Below, in pieces: positions 53,101-64,000 of a DNA stretch of 64,000 nt (position 1 is the stretch's first letter; every line of letters begins with the position of its first letter). This DNA comes from Camarhynchus parvulus (taxonomy: Eukaryota > Chordata > Aves > Passeriformes > Thraupidae), in contig NC_044585.1 in NCBI RefSeq assembly GCF_901933205.1, forward strand, positions 8,370,001-8,434,000, in the 5' to 3' direction. The notes beneath the pieces were generated by a model that had not been told where the DNA came from, did not search any database, and saw only the letters and a program-made list of their open reading frames with translations. The position numbers and the translations under genes are program-made.

Positions 53101-53901
53101 ATGAACAGATTTAATAATATATTTTAAAACATCACTGTTACTCGTATGGTTCTTCTCTCTGCATGAATAATATTCTTTATTACAGCTGTGTATTACCTCC
53201 AAAATAATTCTTGCTCTGAACATTGCAAGGTGCTGGATTTGTAATCTGTATCATAGACAGGTGGAGAATTTCAATTTTCACAGCAGAAATGTCCATTTCG
53301 GTATTTGGCCTATCCAAACTCTGCTCTGTCTCACCAGTTTTTTAATTCTACCTATCTTTTAGATAACTCTTTTCTATCTAAATAACATATTACTGCTGAG
53401 GTTTGGGAGTCATTAGGGAAGATCTGCCCAATTAGCATGTTAATTAGGACCTACCCAATTCAGGGATAGGGAGGGCATTGTTTTATTAGCATTCTGTGAG
53501 ATGAAAGAAAGATTAATGACTGTGCCTGCACCCCTTGAGGGGCATAGAAGTAACACTTCTTATTTGAGAGATCTGTGTGTGTGAGGTGGTGTTGGAAATG
53601 GCTGGGCTTACTGAGGGAGTTGCCTGCTGATTAGTTATGCCTGGAGCAGAGAAAAATATAATTGAGTTTGTTCCGTGATGAGAAGAAAACGATCGTACAA
53701 AGCAAACATAGCAGGGCAGGAATGTCTGCTCTTACCAGTGCAGTCCTGCTGATGGATGGAGATCAGCTGAAACCCTGAATCGGGCTGGCAGGGAGAGGCT
53801 CCTGGCTGTTCCTGCTTTGTGCAGGTCCTTAGAAACCTCGTGGCTTGGATGGAAAGTTGGTTTATCTCAGGGCTTTAGCTGGTCACAGTGACCCTGAGAT
53901 G
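47115..53901. other. Non-coding sequence between LTRs
   Basis: No gene is supported. The first 500 bp after the solo LTR is GC-richer and carries a repeated 14-mer (gggttcttctggca at 47,404-47,417 and 47,431-47,444), so an older, unrecognised repeat may lie there. Open frames of 163 and 142 codons in the same patch (minus strand) overlap each other out of frame and look fortuitous. The rest is AT-rich unique sequence with a 26-bp tandem duplication near 50.8 kb. Confidence 0.5.
50761..50812. repeat. 26-bp tandem duplication
   Basis: Two adjacent 26-bp units begin ctggtatgtgatcc and ctggtacatgatcc. They differ at two positions and both end in tgacagtgaaaa. Two mismatches suggest a duplication of modest age. 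It is a two-copy minisatellite and could vary in copy number among individuals. Confidence 0.9.
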
Positions 53902-54491
53902 TGTTAGAAAATCTCTTTTTCCCAGGCTGGTGGTCAAAGAAGGAGTCAGAACTCTTCTGCTCTCGTTCTCAAGCTTGTTTATTGTTTCTTATCTATAAAA
54001 TTCTTTCTCCTGGCCTGCCAAGGTCCGTTCAGCAGGTCAGACAGAGGCACTCTGCCTGCCCTGGGGCGGAGTTATCTTTTATATTAAAAACTACGTGTAC
54101 ATTATTTACCATAACTTCCCAATACCTATCACCTATGTTAGACAGTGAGCTTCTACTCGAAATCAATCCAAAAGTGCCACCATCACAGCAGAAGATGGAG
54201 GCCAAGAACAAGAAGGAGAAAGGCTGGACACACCCAAATTCCTCCATCTTGCCTCCTGAACCCCCATTCTAAAAACCCCAAAAATCTATTTTTTTCACCC
54301 TGCGATAAATTCACTATCATTCTACTTAAACTCTTTTGACTTGTAATTCTTCACATAAAGGTTGGTAATTGTTTTTTCCAAGGGCTAAATCAAAGGCACA
54401 GGGGTCTTGGTCTCTGTGCCAAGGTCTCTGAACCCCCTGGCCAGGGCTCGAGTCCTCCAGGGCAGCCAGAGGAATTTCCTGGGTTCCGACA
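53902..54491 (-). mobile_element. LTR of an endogenous retrovirus, minus orientation, ERVL-like or unclassified
   Basis: Read on the minus strand, the element starts TGTCGGAACCCAGG and ends in TTCTAACA, about 590 bp. It carries a TATAAAA box (54,083-54,077) and a downstream AATAAA (53,983-53,978), in the order expected of U3 and R. From memory it resembles a common songbird LTR family different from the other two in this window. Clean target-site duplications are not present at these ends. A 9-bp direct repeat (aaaatctct) at 53,908-53,916 and 54,503-54,511 suggests alternative boundaries or a rearranged insertion. No gag, pol or env sequence was seen. A 72-codon minus-strand open frame inside it (54,029-54,247) is not considered a gene. 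Confidence 0.75.
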
Positions 54492-55146
54492 GGTTCATAA
54501 CAAAAATCTCTTCCAGATGCTGTTTCCTCCCAGCCATGTGCTGCCCTACAGCCACAGAGTGGCCCATGGGTACCTTTAACAGGTTGTGCCCAGGGCATTA
54601 AAATTCAGAGGGCCTAAAATAAGGTGCAGGATGCAGGAGCCTTGGGGGATGTGTTCTGGTTTGGCAGACTGTTGGTGCCACGCAGATTTGCTCCTCTTCT
54701 CCCTGTGATGCTGTGAAACTCATACATTCCAAGATTATCTGGCAAACACAACTCATGCCTGTCATTTTGTTGCAAAACTCCAGCACTGATTTATTCCAGG
54801 CTTCTCAAATATTCATGTACCCAGGGAAACACCAGATTGTTGGTTTCTTTGCTTCCTCTGAGTTCTGCATGGACAACACCTGTTTTGGTGCACTTCTTTC
54901 TGATATGAAAATTTTTTCTTCATTTCCTTTGTTAAATTTTTCTGTAAGGAGTATCAGCTTCTCAAAATGCAGAGGGCTGTCAAGATGGCCTCATCCACAA
55001 ATGCTCAGGAAATTGCACTCCTGGCTTTGGGATCTGAGCATATACTCCTTGAAAAGCAAGTGATATCTTCTTCCCTAGGTTATCCTCAACAGCACAGAGG
55101 AGACCAAAACAAGATCCCTGTGGGCAATATCAGTTTACCATGACTT
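54492..55146. other. Flank of LTR, no gene
   Basis: Read on the minus strand this lies upstream of the LTR. The first 30 bases resemble the opposite LTR end (agagatttt motif), so a small remnant of internal retroviral DNA or of a second LTR is possible. The remainder is featureless. Confidence 0.4.
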
Positions 55147-55212
55147 GTTCTGGTTGCAAATGCTGTTCCTTAAGCCTTTGTTCTGGTTGCAAATCCTGTT
55201 CTTTAAGCCTTT
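55147..55212. repeat. 33-bp tandem duplication
   Basis: Two adjacent 33-bp units start gttctggttgcaaat and end taagccttt, differing at two positions. A third copy begins (gttcc) and stops. Because 33 is a multiple of three, an open frame across it shows an 11-residue repeat (CSGCK.CSLSL). The frame has no other support, so the array is treated as a non-coding minisatellite. Confidence 0.9.
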
Positions 55213-58200
55213 GTTCCATTATTGTCTGTGGTGCTCACCTACACCTCTTTGTTTGTCTGTCACTCATGCCAATCTTTAAATTTCTGTTAGAAATTGATGC
55301 AGTTCCAGGTAGATTTGCTAGAGGAAAATCTGTCACATTTAGGTGTTTCTGTTTGATGATCATAAAGAACCATTTGATGCAGTAAATTCCCAGTGCACAA
55401 GCACAGACCTTATGCTTTCAACATTTTAGTTGACTCAATGTTGGGATTTTTTAAAATGAAGTAGAGCTGGGGTGAATTGCTTTATTCAGAAATATGGTTT
55501 TTTCCTTTTTTGATGCTGTGTCATCCTTATGCACGTGAATGCTTCTGGATCTGGATTGTAAATTAATCCCTTGCTGAGTTTTAAATTGGGGTATGAGCCA
55601 CTCACTCATGTCCCAGAAAATGCAGAAACCATGAGATAAAACCTCTGTGCTCATGTGAGTTACAGCCAGGCTGTTCAACAAAAAGCTGCAGACAGCCACA
55701 GTTTGTGATAACAATGTGGTTTTTCAAGTCACCCTGAGATGGAGTTTGCTATTTGTCAAACAATAGCATTTTGATCAAATAAAAGTAAAAGCTGCCTACG
55801 TTATCTCCCCACACAACCAACAGTACCTGTGGGAGACACAGTTCTGTATAAAACAATTGATTCTACTGATATAAGCAAATTAGGTTTTCGTGACACAGGG
55901 AGGAGTTTTCCTTTAGTCTAAAATGCTCCCCATTGAGAACTCCCACCAGGTGTGCTATGCTTTCTGAAGTCATTAATGTAGATCAAAGAATAATTAGGCT
56001 TTGGCAAGCATAAGGGGGTTTAATTAATCAGTCTGAACAGCATCTTTTTATCTCATAATCCCAACTGTTGAATCAGTGTGGTGTGGCCAGGCTGCAGGAA
56101 AGAACCCACACAATTGTTTTGCTCTTGCACAAAAGCATGGCAGGAGCAGGAAGGAGAATCCATCCTTTTGTTTCTTACCTTTCTCAAAACTGAGGACGAG
56201 GGACAAGTGTTTCTAGCAAATCACAGTTCCAGCACTGAGCAGAGAGTGAACCAGAGCACCCAAATCTTTGTGACTGGTAAAGACCACCCCACCAGAGAGA
56301 AATGGAAAATCCATGTAGTAGATTATCTTTTGAGGGCAGTTCTGTGCAATGAGACTGGTTCTTATTCTGTGTGTGTCAGAGAACACACCAGGACTTTCTT
56401 GCTCACTTGCAGGAGTTTGTTTTACTTTTTGATACTTTTGTTTGCTCTTCATAGTCCACTTGTCCAAAGATTCCTGTACTTTTTGGAGACATCTATGCCA
56501 TAGCTATGGAAAAGCTACCTCTGCTTTCAGGTGGCCTATCAGTTCCTGGGATATAAATGTTGATAAATGCAAAGGGGAGAAAGTCAATGCTGTTAACATG
56601 ATCCTGTGCCTACAGGACACCAGCAAGACTGTCTGGTATAAAGGTGATCAGGGTTTGGCCTACAGAGACCTCCTGTGGTTTAATCACCTGGCAAGCCCCA
56701 GAAATTTGCTATCAGCATTTTAAAATCCATTGATTGGATTAATCCAGAGGCAAAGAATCTGACCAGAATTTTTTTTTAATTGACTTTGCATGGTTCTGTT
56801 ACATAAGAGCACTCAGTCCTTCCCTGGGGAGAAGGCAGCTGCTCAGGTGTCTTTTTGTGCATCCCTGAAGAGAGCAGGGAAGAGCAGGTTCTTAAAATGT
56901 AAGGGGACTGTACAAGGCACTCACCAGGCAAAGAGAAAAGGGGAAGATTCTTTTCCTTCTGCCTTTTCTGCTGAAATGGTGCTGCTGAGAGAGCAGCAGG
57001 GTGCAGGATGGAGGGGCTGGAGCAGCAGCCCCTGCCCATCCCAGTGCTGCTGTCAGAGCCCCTCATGGAGAAACAAGGAAAGATGTTACAGCAAGTAGGC
57101 AGCATCTTCCTAACAATATTATACTGTTTGTCTTCTTCACTTACATCAACATTTCAGTGAGAAAACAATGAAGTGTTTCCTTCCACCCAGCAGTAAAATA
57201 TATCTCAAATAAAATGGGGGCAGTAATGCTTTTATTACCAAAGTATCTGCAGAACAAAGTGCTTGCTTTCTCCTGCTTATTTCTAAATCATATCCACACT
57301 AACTGTTGCATCCTTTTTCTGCATCCCTGACTGTGTGAGAGAAACTTGGGGAGAAATTACCTCAATAATGTCTTTCTAATCTTCCTTGTTTACAGCACAC
57401 TTTTTGTTCAAAGTCATTATGACAGTCATGGAAGATTCTGAGTATGATGCAGTTATTGAATTTTAAATGAAAACTAAATTGGCTGTGGTAGAGGGGAAAA
57501 TATCTCATAACGCAGTAATTTTTCCTCAGGGTACTGTTGCTACATTTTATTAGAAATAAGCAATTTTCACCATGTCTCCAAAATGTATAGTGCAGATAAA
57601 TATGAGATATTAATCTAAGGAAAAAAGGCTTTTACAAGTATTTAATGCCAAATGGCTGTTTAAAGTTTGCATGTCTTCTCCATTTTTCTGGTGTGCAGCA
57701 GAAACTATTAACCCATTTTATTGAAGTGAAACATATCTCAGTTCTCTGCACTGGTCAAAAGCCTCCTGTGGTGTCAGTTAGATGGGATTTAATTGAAAGG
57801 TCTGGAGGTTTTTTCTGCTTGATTTACACATTTGGGAAGCAATGAACATTGTCTGCATGTGGAAGGCATCAAGGTGCCTGTGTGGCTGCTAAACAAACCT
57901 GTCTGCAGGGCAGGTACCACTTTTCCCATTCCAGCATCCCCCACTGCTCTGTCCCCACCAGCCCTGGGGTTCCTCAGGGGGGTTCTGCTGGCAAGGAGGC
58001 AAAGGGGAGGTGTTTGAGAGGAAAAATATGGAGATGAAATCAAAAGCACCTTCCTCCCAGGGCTGCAGCCAGCTGGCAGGTGTCAGTTCACAGGCTGGCT
58101 TTGTCAGCTGGCAGGGAATGGCTCATGCCCAGCACAGCTCAGAGGATGCCAGGAGGGAGCTGGAGCAGCCCAGAGCCCCCTGAGCCCTTGGGCACCTCCC

Positions 58201-58350
58201 TGCAGGGCTCTGGAGAGCAGATCCTGCAGCTGCCCCAGCAGCATCCTCCCTCCAGCCATCCCTTCCTTGGAGCAGCACTGCTGCCCTGGTTTTATGGGTT
58301 GGATTTGCTTCATTCCTTCAGCAGCTGTCAAGTTAGGCTGCAAACAGCAG
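55213..58350. other. Non-coding unique sequence
   Basis: No gene is supported. Open frames up to 141 codons (56,078-56,503 plus) have no recognisable domain. GC-richer patches around 56.8-57.1 and 57.9-58.3 kb produce overlapping frames on both strands. No LTR, CR1-like or tRNA signature was recognised. Confidence 0.55.
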
Positions 58351-58745
58351 CAATATTGTGACAATGTTCACAGGGGTCTCAGGGTGAGGGGAGAGAAGGA
58401 TCTGACTCCATGTTTCAGAAGGCTTGATTTATTATTTTATGATATATATTATATTAAAACTATACTAAAAGAATAGAAGATAGGATTTCATCAGAAGGCT
58501 AGCTAAGAATAGAAAAAGAATGGAATGATAACAAAGGCTTGTGGCTCAGACAGAGTCCGAGCCAGCTGGGCTGTGATTGGCCATTAATTAAAAACAGCCA
58601 CATGAGACCAATCCCAGGTGCACCTGTTGCATTCCACAGCAGCAGATAACCATTGTTTACATTTTGTTCCTGAGGCCTCTCAGCTTCTCAGGAGGAAAAA
58701 TCCTAAGGAAAGGATTTTTCATAAAAGATGTCTGTGACACAATAT
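58351..58745 (-). repeat. Perfect 6-bp target-site duplication enclosing a solo LTR
   Basis: caatat occurs immediately before the LTR (58,351-58,356) and immediately after it (58,740-58,745) without mismatch. Six bases is the duplication length of ERVK-type integrases. The exact match and clean ends argue for a relatively young or well-preserved insertion. Confidence 0.9.
58357..58739 (-). mobile_element. Solo LTR of an endogenous retrovirus, minus orientation
   Basis: On the minus strand the 383-bp element begins TGTCACAGACATC and ends in ACATTGTCACA, so both ends are canonical TG...CA with a 7-bp terminal inverted match (TGTCACA/TGTGACA). It contains a CCAAT box (58,580-58,576) and an AATAAA (58,433-58,428), followed by ccttctg and an acatggagtcagat block shared with the LTR at 46.7 kb. 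No internal retroviral sequence adjoins it, so it is a solo LTR. From memory it matches an abundant songbird ERVK-like LTR; exact family needs a repeat-database search. Confidence 0.9.
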
Positions 58746-61700
58746 TCCAACCAGTATTTAGTGAATTCTCATTAACCAGGATCAGTTCTTGCTCAGCTTC
58801 AGCTCCAGTTACAGTTTGTCAGACAGGGAGGGGATGTGAATGAAGGGTTGTAGAGGAAGGGGTGTGCTTCAGTAGCTGCAAATACAAATTAGTGGGGGAA
58901 ATGCATCCACACCTGCTTGGTGGAGTCCATAAAGTCGTGGTTTGACTCATCCTGGCTCTGAGCTGCAGCTGCCACCAGCCCAGAGCATTGTCCCTGTGCC
59001 CAGCCCTGCTGCTCCTGTCTGCTGTTTGTCCCATGGCTGTGGTCACACTGAAAGCCTAAACACAGAGTAGAGAAAGGGTTCAGTTTGCTCAGAAGTTCAG
59101 TTTGCTTGGCAGAGGATGCAGTTATGGAGACACCTGGGTTTGTTTGGCCTCAGGTTACTTTGGCCTTTGGGAGGTAAAACCTGCACAGACAGAGTCCAGA
59201 ATGAGTGTTAGAGGCATGTTCAGGAGCGTGCAGATAGAGGATTCTGTAAGATCCTCACCCATTTGCAGAAAATCTGGTTTGGATTTCAAATTTTCACCCT
59301 TCTGCCAGGATGCTAAAATAGAAATTCCAGGGAGGTTTGCAAGCAAACTCGCAGCAAACCTCACACTAAGTTAATTCAATTTATCAGTCCTGGTCGGGTG
59401 CTGGGATGAAAGAACATTTAGAACTGAATTCAAACCTCATTCCAGATTAATCACAAGTTGTTATATTTTTATGATTTAGTGGTGTTGTTTATGACTGACA
59501 TTTATGGAAGATAACTAGTAAATTTTCAATAAAAGCTTTTCACCTAAAACTAAGATTATGACAATTTTAGGGGTAATTGGGCAACTGTTGAATTCAAAAG
59601 CTGATAAATATAGGGAGTTTTTCACAACTGTTTATTGCCTACTGACTTAATGGCAGGTTAGACTGCCAGATGCATCTCTCTGTGATGGATGTCTAGCTTG
59701 CTAAAAATAATGTTGTTGTTCATCAGTTGAAATATATGGCAGCCTATAAGCAAATGAAAGGGGTCCTCTCCAATTTCAAATTAAATCAGTTGTGAAAAGC
59801 ATTTCCTAATTAACAAGGCTTCATTTTAGAGCAAATAACAAAATCCCTTATAGTATACATTTCACTCTTCTGTGTTTTCTCTTTGTAAATATGCCATCAT
59901 TGGTTGCTTTACTTCCCACGTTGTCTGTTTGGGCTTCATAAACTGAAATGGGAGAGGTGTGTGTTAACAAAAATTATGAAAAAAACATATGTACCTCACT
60001 ATATGATCTGTGAACTGTCTACAAAGGCAGAAAGACAAACTTACAGCCATCATGTCTAAAGAGTTTTACAGTAATCTGCAACAGCCTAGAAAAATATTTA
60101 TAGTAAATAGGTTGAAAAAGGTCAAAAATCTCTATTCTAAGGGAAAACTTTATCCCCTCTCCCTCCCAAATGGAATTTCATGATCTTTGCATTTTGCTCT
60201 CAAATTTCCTGTAGAAGTGCTTGAATTTTAGTACAACTGCTGTTTACAGTAATTTAACACAAAAGCACTCTTCAGAATTCTTCTGCATGTGCGTGGGTGC
60301 AGTTTTGTTGAAGTCTATCCTCCATTTAATGATATTTTAATTAATTGTTTCCTGGTTTTCAGTTTCACATTGACTGCTACCCATTCAATCTTGGCTTCAT
60401 ATTTTGGACAAACTCTGCTGTAAATAGCATTTCAATTTCTACACAAGGAGTGTAAATGTAGTTCTCATTTCCAGCATCATTCAAATGCCCACATAACTCT
60501 TATCCCTGTGAAAGTAAATTGAATCTGTCACGTCATCTTCTATGGCAGCCTGATTCTTGGTAACAAAAGATATTGCAGCTGACAGATGGAGCCACACACT
60601 ACATAATTAAGTCTCCAGTGTGTGTCAGCTGCAGCCTTTCAGACACAATTAGAGTCTGACCAGTTCACCCATTTAGGTACTTTATATAAAAACAAAAAAT
60701 ATCCCTTAGGTGGATGTTTCTGTTAAAAAAAATGAACTCCAAAATGCATTAAACAAAAAAAAAATAGGATTTTGTTCATTGCCAGACCTTCCACTGATAA
60801 AATTTGATACAGGTCTTTAAATCCTCGTTTTACCTCCTTTTCTTTTGCATTTATTATGTCCTTAGTGTAGCTAAGCATAAACTCTTCACAGTGGGGAGGC
60901 TCATGGAAGCAATGGATAGAAAACACATTTTCTTTAGAAAACTGGCTTCAGGAGCCCCCAGCTGTGCAGGAGATACAATCACATTGGGTTTGCAACAGAA
61001 GATTGTAAAACTTGGGCAGAACTATGAAACAACAGAAAACTTTAAGGAAAGACAAAAGGCATTAAGTGGTGTGGGATGCGCCCAGAATTAAAGATGAGCC
61101 TGATGCACAACCTTGAGATCTGGCCTCAGTATCTGCCATGTCTGGAATCTCTGTGTTTTTGTGACTTTTCCTCACAAAGGGAGAAGGGATTTTTGGTAAT
61201 CTGCTCCACTGCACTCCTGGGAAGGGATCAGGTGCCTTACACCCGTCACCTCTGCATACCTGAGGCGCTTTTGTTTATAAGAACACTGAGCAACACCAGA
61301 TCTGTGTCCTCCTGTCACCCCTGTGGTTTTAACCTCCAAAGCTGATTCCATTATTTCTGACTCACACTCCTTGGTTCAGCCTTTCTTCCCTCCCTGAAAC
61401 ACACCCTGCAGTTGCCTGATAGTCATTACATTGATGCACCAGCAGCAGCTCACAGAGTTACAGCTGCTTCTTCACATTCTTTTTTGCTTTCTAGGTATGT
61501 TTTGTTTCATCAGAGAGAAGTTCCATGCTGCTTTTATTACTCTGACTACTAATGAAGGATAAGCTTATTAATTCAGAAGTTTTAATTAAATCACTTGCAG
61601 AGGGACCTGCTTGGCATGAAAATAAATTCAGTGTCTGACTGAAAGGAGCCCCTGGTGGTGCAACCTTCCTTGCTGACCATCCACATTGGACTCTTGTATT

Positions 61701-64000
61701 CCAAACCAGCATGGTGGGGAGGTTAGGAGGCAGGAGACACAGGGGTGCACTTCCCAAATGAAGGGCTTCAACCACCAGGGCAGAATTTCAGCTTTCAGCA
61801 GACATCTCAGATGTCTTAATGTAGAAAAACAGGTTGCCAAGAAAGTCAGTCAACTTTTCCTACAAAACCTAAAATGGGATTGGATGCCTCATAGTTGACT
61901 ACTGGGTTACAGCTTTAGGCTGGGGAGTCACTTCTAGCAGTTTAAATTAGGGCTGGAGTGAAATCTATCCTCTCCTTTTGAGCCTGAAATCTCCAGAAGG
62001 TGCACATGCAGCTCTGTAGTGCATCTGCATTGAGAAGCCCCAGGACTTGGTTTGCCTCTATGGCTCATATCAGATAGACTTGATTTTAAGAAACAAATGT
62101 TTCCTTGGGGGAAAAAAAATAAAATTAATCTGCTTTCTTATTCTGGGAACTGTAATTGTTGGTGAGTATGGCCTTTGACTTACCTCTTTCATGCTCCCTG
62201 CCCCAGTCTGGCATAGATTTACAAAATTGATTTAAAGACTGATATTTCTTATTCTGTTCCACTCTCCCCTCATTCCCCTACCCACCCCCAAAGTAACCAA
62301 GTTACAAAGCTTTCCCCTGATAAAATGCATTCTTGAGAATGCCATCACCCCAGGAGGACTCAGGAAATATTTTTCCTTGCAGCCAAAAAAAGAATAGGAA
62401 AACACAGACAAAAAGTCTTGACTTCATTTTTCAGACTTCACCCTGTTGCTTCCCTTTGGCCCATGGCTCTCAGATCTGCATTGCTGTTTGAGTTTTCACA
62501 GTCCTGCTCCTGACAGGGCTGTCATGCTGGGAAGGTCTGATTTGGGTCTTGGACACTGGTGTGAGGCAGGAGAAACCCCCAGGCAGGACCTTACCACTGC
62601 AAACCCAACTAAAAACTGTAACAGCCACCATCCATCAGGTAAAAAACCTGGAGAGAGCAAATGCTCTTATCTCAAACACTGAATTTACAGTAATTAACAA
62701 TTGTAAGTGCAATTGCAGTGTATTATAGGCTGTCCTTTCTATGATTGTGGGGAATGGAAGTTAATGGAAATACACTTGATAATAATTGTTGGCTGAAGGG
62801 CTCCCATTAGCTGATCCAGTACCTCCAAATGCACACTTAGGTAATAATGCAGTAGATGAATCTGCAAGAAATGAATTGGGGTTTTTTGGTTGGTTTTGTC
62901 ATTGAGAGAGATAATAAAGATGTTTCTCAGTAGGCTCAGCTGGGATATTACTGCTGTTCATACAGCCAAGTGTTTTGTTAGAGAAATGAAGTGCTGTGTA
63001 TAAACTTGTTCACTACCACAAACCTGACAAACACTGAGCTAATATCATGTCAACAACAAACTGAGGGTAATGCCTTTCCTCTCCTTCTAATAGATTTTTC
63101 CTTATATATAATCATAAGCAATACTAAAAAAATACAATGGGGAGAAAAAACCAGCCTCTGGAAGGTGCCTGCTCTCTGCGATTCACAGTTTGTCTGACTC
63201 CGGGTATCAAGTGCAGAGAGGATGAAAATAATTTGTTTGGGGATTACCTACAGAAAGAAACTTGATAATCACTCAAGTGAGTGGCTGCTGCATTTTTCTG
63301 CTACCCTCTTGCCTAGTAATTGTTGTTGAATGCAACGAAATTATTGTTTCCAGGGGTGAGGAGTGAAGGAGAGCTCATTGCTCATGGAGCTGCCTCTGCT
63401 TCCCTGGGCAGAAGTGTCAGCAGCCACTTAGCAGGGCTTGGGATTGTGGAGGGCTGTTAATTGGATCTACAGTCACTGACCAATTAATGCTGTTTGGGTT
63501 TTTTGTCCTTAGGGAAACATAAACAGACAGCACAAACAGGGAGGTTTAATACACAGCCCAGTTTAGTCCTCAGCAAATGCTTTGTGCATCTTCAACACAA
63601 CATGGCACTGAGTGGCACACGTGAAATCATGTTTTATAAAGATTTTGTAGGAATGGCCAGAATAATATTAATGATGTGTGAACTTAGGTGGCAAGACTTG
63701 ATTTATGTTTCAGGCAATTACATTCTACAAGCTGAAGTAGAGAACAGAGGTAATTAACAAGAATAATGAAAGCACTACCTTCCCCTAAATCACTGTTAAA
63801 AAAGAGTAAATAATAGAAGACAAAGGGATTATGAGTCAAGTTGTGTCATTATTCATCAATTTTAGAGCAGAATGGTGGGTTTAATTAGGGAAATGGCATA
63901 GCACTTTCTTGCTGCTTCTCAAGTAGTCTTCATGCTCCTCCATCACTGGGAGCAAACATCTGATTGAATGCAAATGGCAGTGATTGCCTTCCCCACACTC
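58746..64000. other. Non-coding unique sequence
   Basis: No gene, RNA gene or mobile element is supported. The sequence is AT-rich from about 59.4 to 60.9 kb, with many TAAT/ATTA cores. A motif-dense patch at 60,480-60,660 is discussed as a possible enhancer. An octamer (atgcaaat) lies at 63,968-63,975. Open frames are all under 100 codons and unrecognised. Confidence 0.6.

Noticed and set aside
54029..54247. 72-codon minus-strand open frame inside the LTR
   Set aside because: It lies wholly within U3/R sequence of the LTR and is not a retroviral protein.
1..64000. CR1 LINE remnants, tRNA or small nuclear RNA genes, CRISPR arrays, bacterial-type operons
   Set aside because: I looked for typical CR1 3' ends, tRNA box motifs, U6/5S-like sequences and regularly spaced repeats and recognised none. 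Old, degraded CR1 copies could still be missed by eye.

Overview
The window looks like non-coding DNA from a vertebrate nuclear genome, most probably a songbird (passerine). The evidence is an AT-rich, CpG-poor sequence that is stop-rich in every frame, with no bacterial-style gene packing and no Alu- or L1-like repeats. Three long terminal repeats (LTRs) also resemble, from memory, LTR families common in passerine genomes. I could not run a database search, so the host group is inference and the LTR family names are left open.

No protein-coding gene can be named. The longest open frames (about 120-190 codons) fit the chance tail for 64 kb read in six frames. None shows a domain I recognise, and most sit in stretches slightly richer in G+C. 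The window reads as an intergenic desert or one or more large introns.

Layout: 1-46.7 kb is unique-looking sequence with small local structures: a perfect 12-bp inverted repeat at 8,966-9,000, a diverged duplication near 3.7/4.0 kb, short tandem duplications and a 20-bp palindrome at 42.7 kb. Between 33.3 and 40.4 kb the minus strand carries several exon-like islands (acceptor, short open frame, donor or stop). The best is 34,668-34,954. They do not chain into one consistent reading frame, and a similar island on the plus strand at 12.6 kb shows how easily such patterns arise, so they are low-confidence candidates only.

The retroviral remnants lie in the last third. A plus-strand solo LTR at 46,707-47,114 is bounded by a 6-bp target-site duplication. 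A longer minus-strand LTR lies at about 53,902-54,491 and its ends conflict with the flanking repeats. A minus-strand solo LTR at 58,357-58,739 has a perfect 6-bp duplication. The first and third are diverged relatives; the middle one belongs to a different family. No gag, pol or env sequence was seen, so these are regulatory relics. Other notable points are a 26-bp tandem duplication (50,761-50,812), a 33-bp tandem duplication (55,147-55,212) and a motif-dense stretch at 60.48-60.66 kb that might be an enhancer. I found no convincing evidence of a new biological system.
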